Positions 7,320 to 8,993 of a DNA stretch of 8,993 nucleotides are shown piece after piece. Source of the DNA: Candidatus Bathyarchaeota archaeon (GTDB lineage: Archaea > Thermoproteota > Bathyarchaeia > 40CM-2-53-6 > RBG-13-38-9). The position numbers and the translations under genes are program-made. The notes beneath the pieces are model-generated. The model saw only the letters and a list, made by a program, of their open reading frames with translations, was not told the DNA's origin and searched no databases. The DNA is taken from the NCBI GenBank assembly GCA_026015225.1, contig JAOZGV010000122.1:1-8993 (forward strand), read 5' to 3'. How positions within the stretch are numbered: position 1 is the first letter of the stretch; every line of letters starts with the position of its first letter.

Positions 7320-7362
7320 ATCACTTCTGAATGATAAATCGCGTAAGGCTCTTAAATCATTT
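7320..7362 (-). promoter_or_regulatory. Putative glyA promoter (TATA-like) and ribosome binding site
   Basis: On the minus strand ATTTAAGA (7350-7357), preceded by an A-rich AAAATG, lies about 40 nt ahead of the glyA TTG start. Transcription would begin near 7327-7330, just before AGTGAT at 7320-7325, which serves as Shine-Dalgarno and decides the TTG start. The box overlaps AAATCATTT (7354-7362, plus-strand reading), which matches 8 of 9 bases of the repeat arm near gcvPA. Confidence 0.4.
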
Positions 7363-7385
7363 TGCCTCTATAACTAGCAAAGAAG

Positions 7386-7430
7386 ATTTTCTTATTTTAA
7401 AGTCGAATTGAGTTTCGAATATTAAGAGGT
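7386..7430 (+). promoter_or_regulatory. Putative gcvT promoter (TATA-like) and ribosome binding site
   Basis: An AT-rich TTATTTTAAAG at 7392-7402 lies about 44 nt ahead of the gcvT ATG. A TATA box there would give a start of transcription near 7422, just before the AGAGGT Shine-Dalgarno at 7425-7430. This is by eye from archaeal promoter geometry. Confidence 0.4.
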
Positions 7431-7439
7431 AATAAAAAA

Positions 7440-8573
7440 ATGGAGCTTCAAAAAACACATTTGTATAATTTTCATAAAAGCAATGGTCACCTAATTGATT
7501 TTGCAGGTTTTGAGATGCCTATCTGGTATGATGGGATTATCTCCGAACATTTAGCAGTGAGAAATGATGTGGGTATTTTTGATGTTACTCATATGGGTCG
7601 ATGTATTGTCGAAGGAAAAGGGGCTGCAGACCTTTTAAATTATATTTTAACCCGAGATGTAGCCTCTTCGAGTATAGGTCAGGGAAGATATTCAGTAATG
7701 TGTAATGAAAATGGGGGCATTATTGATGACTTGGTTGCTTTTCGCCTTGAAGATGAAAAATATTTTATGGTTTACAATGCATCTAATCGCAAAAAAGACT
7801 TTGAATTTATTAAAAAAAATGCGCAAAGCTTTGACGCCAAGGTTAAGGATGTCTCAGACGAAATAGTAATGGTTGCAGTTCAAGGACCGAAATCCGTCAA
7901 TGTTTTACAAAACATATCAGATTCAGACCTTTCAAGTATACGATATTATTGGGGGAGCTGGGTCAATATAGAAGATCAAAAGGTCTTTATTACAAGGACA
8001 GGTTATACGGGAGAAGATGGATTCGAGATATTTCTTTGGGATACTCCATTAACTGAGGTTGAAAAAGCTGAGCGATTTTGGCAGATTATATTAGGAGCGG
8101 GCAGAGAGTATGGAATAAAACCTATTGGATTGGGCGCTCGGGACACTCTTAGACTTGAGGCGGGAATGTGTCTTTATGGTAATGATATGAATGAAGACAC
8201 TACCCCTTTGGAATCCAGATTAAGTTGGGTCGTTCAATTCGAAAAAAAAGACTTTGTAGGAAAAAAAGCACTACTTAGACAAAAGTCTGAAGGGATCAAA
8301 CGTAAGTTAGCAGGATTTCGATTACTAGAAAAAGGCGTACCTAGACCTGGAAATAAGATATTATTTGATGGAAAAGAGATAGGCCAACTTACTAGTGGAA
8401 CCTTTTCACCACTGCTTAGATATGGTATTGGGTTGGGCCATGTTTTTTTAAAATATGCAGAACTAGGAACCCAAGTAGATATATCAATAAGAAATAAAAC
8501 AATCAAAGCTGAAGTAACCGACATACCTTTCTATGATACTTTAAAATATGGTAGGAAGCGGCAAAATGTATAG
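7440..8573 (+). CDS. gcvT: Aminomethyltransferase (glycine cleavage system T protein)
   Basis: Takes the aminomethyl group from GcvH, releases ammonia and makes methylene-tetrahydropterin. The 377-residue length is normal. Features seen: DFAGFEMPIWYDGI near the N-terminus, IFDVTHMGR (46-54, canonical form DVSHMG), the catalytic-aspartate motif GGIIDDL with D96/D97, VAVQGPKS, RTGYTGEDGFEIF, IGLGARDTLRLEAGMCLYGND in the C1-carrier-binding core, and the C-terminal barrel with GQLTSGTFSPLLR and a final IPFYDT. ATG start at 7440-7442, with AGAGGT 9 nt upstream. It is transcribed away from all the other GCS genes, which is unusual where GCS genes are otherwise clustered, and is followed after 30 bp by the cofE-like gene on the same strand. 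Whether its acceptor is folate or a methanopterin derivative cannot be read from the sequence. Confidence 0.97.
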   Translation: MELQKTHLYNFHKSNGHLIDFAGFEMPIWYDGIISEHLAVRNDVGIFDVTHMGRCIVEGKGAADLLNYILTRDVASSSIGQGRYSVMCNENGGIIDDLVAFRLEDEKYFMVYNASNRKKDFEFIKKNAQSFDAKVKDVSDEIVMVAVQGPKSVNVLQNISDSDLSSIRYYWGSWVNIEDQKVFITRTGYTGEDGFEIFLWDTPLTEVEKAERFWQIILGAGREYGIKPIGLGARDTLRLEAGMCLYGNDMNEDTTPLESRLSWVVQFEKKDFVGKKALLRQKSEGIKRKLAGFRLLEKGVPRPGNKILFDGKEIGQLTSGTFSPLLRYGIGLGHVFLKYAELGTQVDISIRNKTIKAEVTDIPFYDTLKYGRKRQNV

Positions 8574-8603
8574 ATAGTTATAACCAATGGAGCGAAATTA
8601 TTC

Positions 8604-8993
8604 GTGGAAGTATATCCAGTCAAAACACCCTTGGTTAAAGTAGGGGATGATATAATCAAGATAATACTTGATGCTATTAATAAGGCAGATCTTAAAATCA
8701 AAGATGGGGATATCATAGTAACAGCAGATAAAATTGTTGCGACAAGCGAAGGGAGGGTCTTTGATCTTAAAACAATCACTCCCACAAAAAGAGCAAAAGA
8801 GATAGCAAGAAAGCACTCTCTTGAGCCTTCCTTTGTAGAACTTGTTCTTAGAGAGGCCGATGAATTCTATGGAGGGGCTCACAGAGCCATTTTAACTTTA
8901 AAGAACAATATATTGATAGCGAATTCAGGAATAGATCGGAAAAATGCTCCCATAAACAAAGTGTGCCTTTGGTCGGTTAATCCAAATAAAACT
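8604..8993 (+). CDS. cofE: Coenzyme F420-0:L-glutamate ligase (CofE) family protein, partial at the C-terminus
   Basis: The first 130 residues are visible and the reading frame runs off the right edge; full-length CofE is about 240-260 residues. CofE adds gamma-linked glutamates to coenzyme F420-0 using GTP. Family signs are the N-terminal VYPVKTPLVKVGDDI, DGDIIVTADKIVATSEGRVFDL (canonical pattern K-I-V-S-x-x-E-G-R), TPTKRAKEIA (canonical PS-x-x-A-x-x-x-A), FVELVLREA, and IANSGIDRKNAP (about 105-116), matching the canonical NAGID-x-SN. It deviates from characterised archaeal CofE at SGID for AGID and in CLWSVNP where LLP-x-DPD is usual, so it may be a divergent subgroup with another glutamylation substrate. 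The start is GTG at 8604-8606, with GGAG 11 nt upstream; the ATG at 8587 is in another frame and soon stops. The 30-bp gap from gcvT indicates co-transcription. Family call is good; exact substrate is uncertain. Confidence 0.82.
   Translation, partial: MEVYPVKTPLVKVGDDIIKIILDAINKADLKIKDGDIIVTADKIVATSEGRVFDLKTITPTKRAKEIARKHSLEPSFVELVLREADEFYGGAHRAILTLKNNILIANSGIDRKNAPINKVCLWSVNPNKT

Noticed and set aside
8234..8882. Minus-strand open frames of 84-96 codons across the gcvT end and cofE start
   Set aside because: They overlap each other and the well-supported plus-strand genes; their composition looks like the reverse of coding sequence.

Overview
This window looks like chromosomal DNA from an AT-rich archaeon. 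Four things suggest this. The genes are a split-subunit glycine cleavage system (GCS), an archaeal-style serine hydroxymethyltransferase, and a coenzyme F420:L-glutamate ligase (CofE) family gene. Several starts are TTG or GTG, preceded by GTGAT or GGTGAT Shine-Dalgarno sequences. Intergenic gaps carry TATA-like elements about 39-44 nt upstream of start codons. Downstream ends are T-rich rather than strong hairpins. An uncultured TACK-type lineage such as Bathyarchaeia would fit, but that is a guess from protein style, not a measured placement.

Layout. Six genes lie on the minus strand and are read right to left: glyA (SHMT), a LarA-family nickel-pincer racemase/epimerase, an iron-type alcohol dehydrogenase, gcvH, gcvPA and gcvPB, the last cut by the left edge. 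Two genes lie on the plus strand, divergent from glyA: gcvT, then the start of a cofE-like gene cut by the right edge. No gene-free stretch exceeds 150 bp, and I see no tRNA, rRNA, CRISPR array or mobile element.

How the genes fit together. GcvPA/GcvPB decarboxylate glycine and load the aminomethyl group onto lipoyl-GcvH. GcvT releases ammonia and passes the one-carbon unit to a tetrahydropterin. SHMT uses that C1 unit to interconvert glycine and serine. The GCS is complete here except for the dihydrolipoamide dehydrogenase (L protein) and lipoylation enzymes. The less expected parts are the LarA homologue and Fe-ADH placed between glyA and gcvH, which suggest a 2-hydroxyacid or alcohol branch tied to glycine/serine metabolism, and the CofE-family ligase directly behind gcvT. 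A perfect 9-bp inverted repeat brackets the putative TATA box of gcvPA and could be an operator. From the spacing, the likely transcription units are glyA, larA-adh, gcvH, gcvPA-gcvPB and gcvT-cofE, probably with several promoters rather than one long operon.
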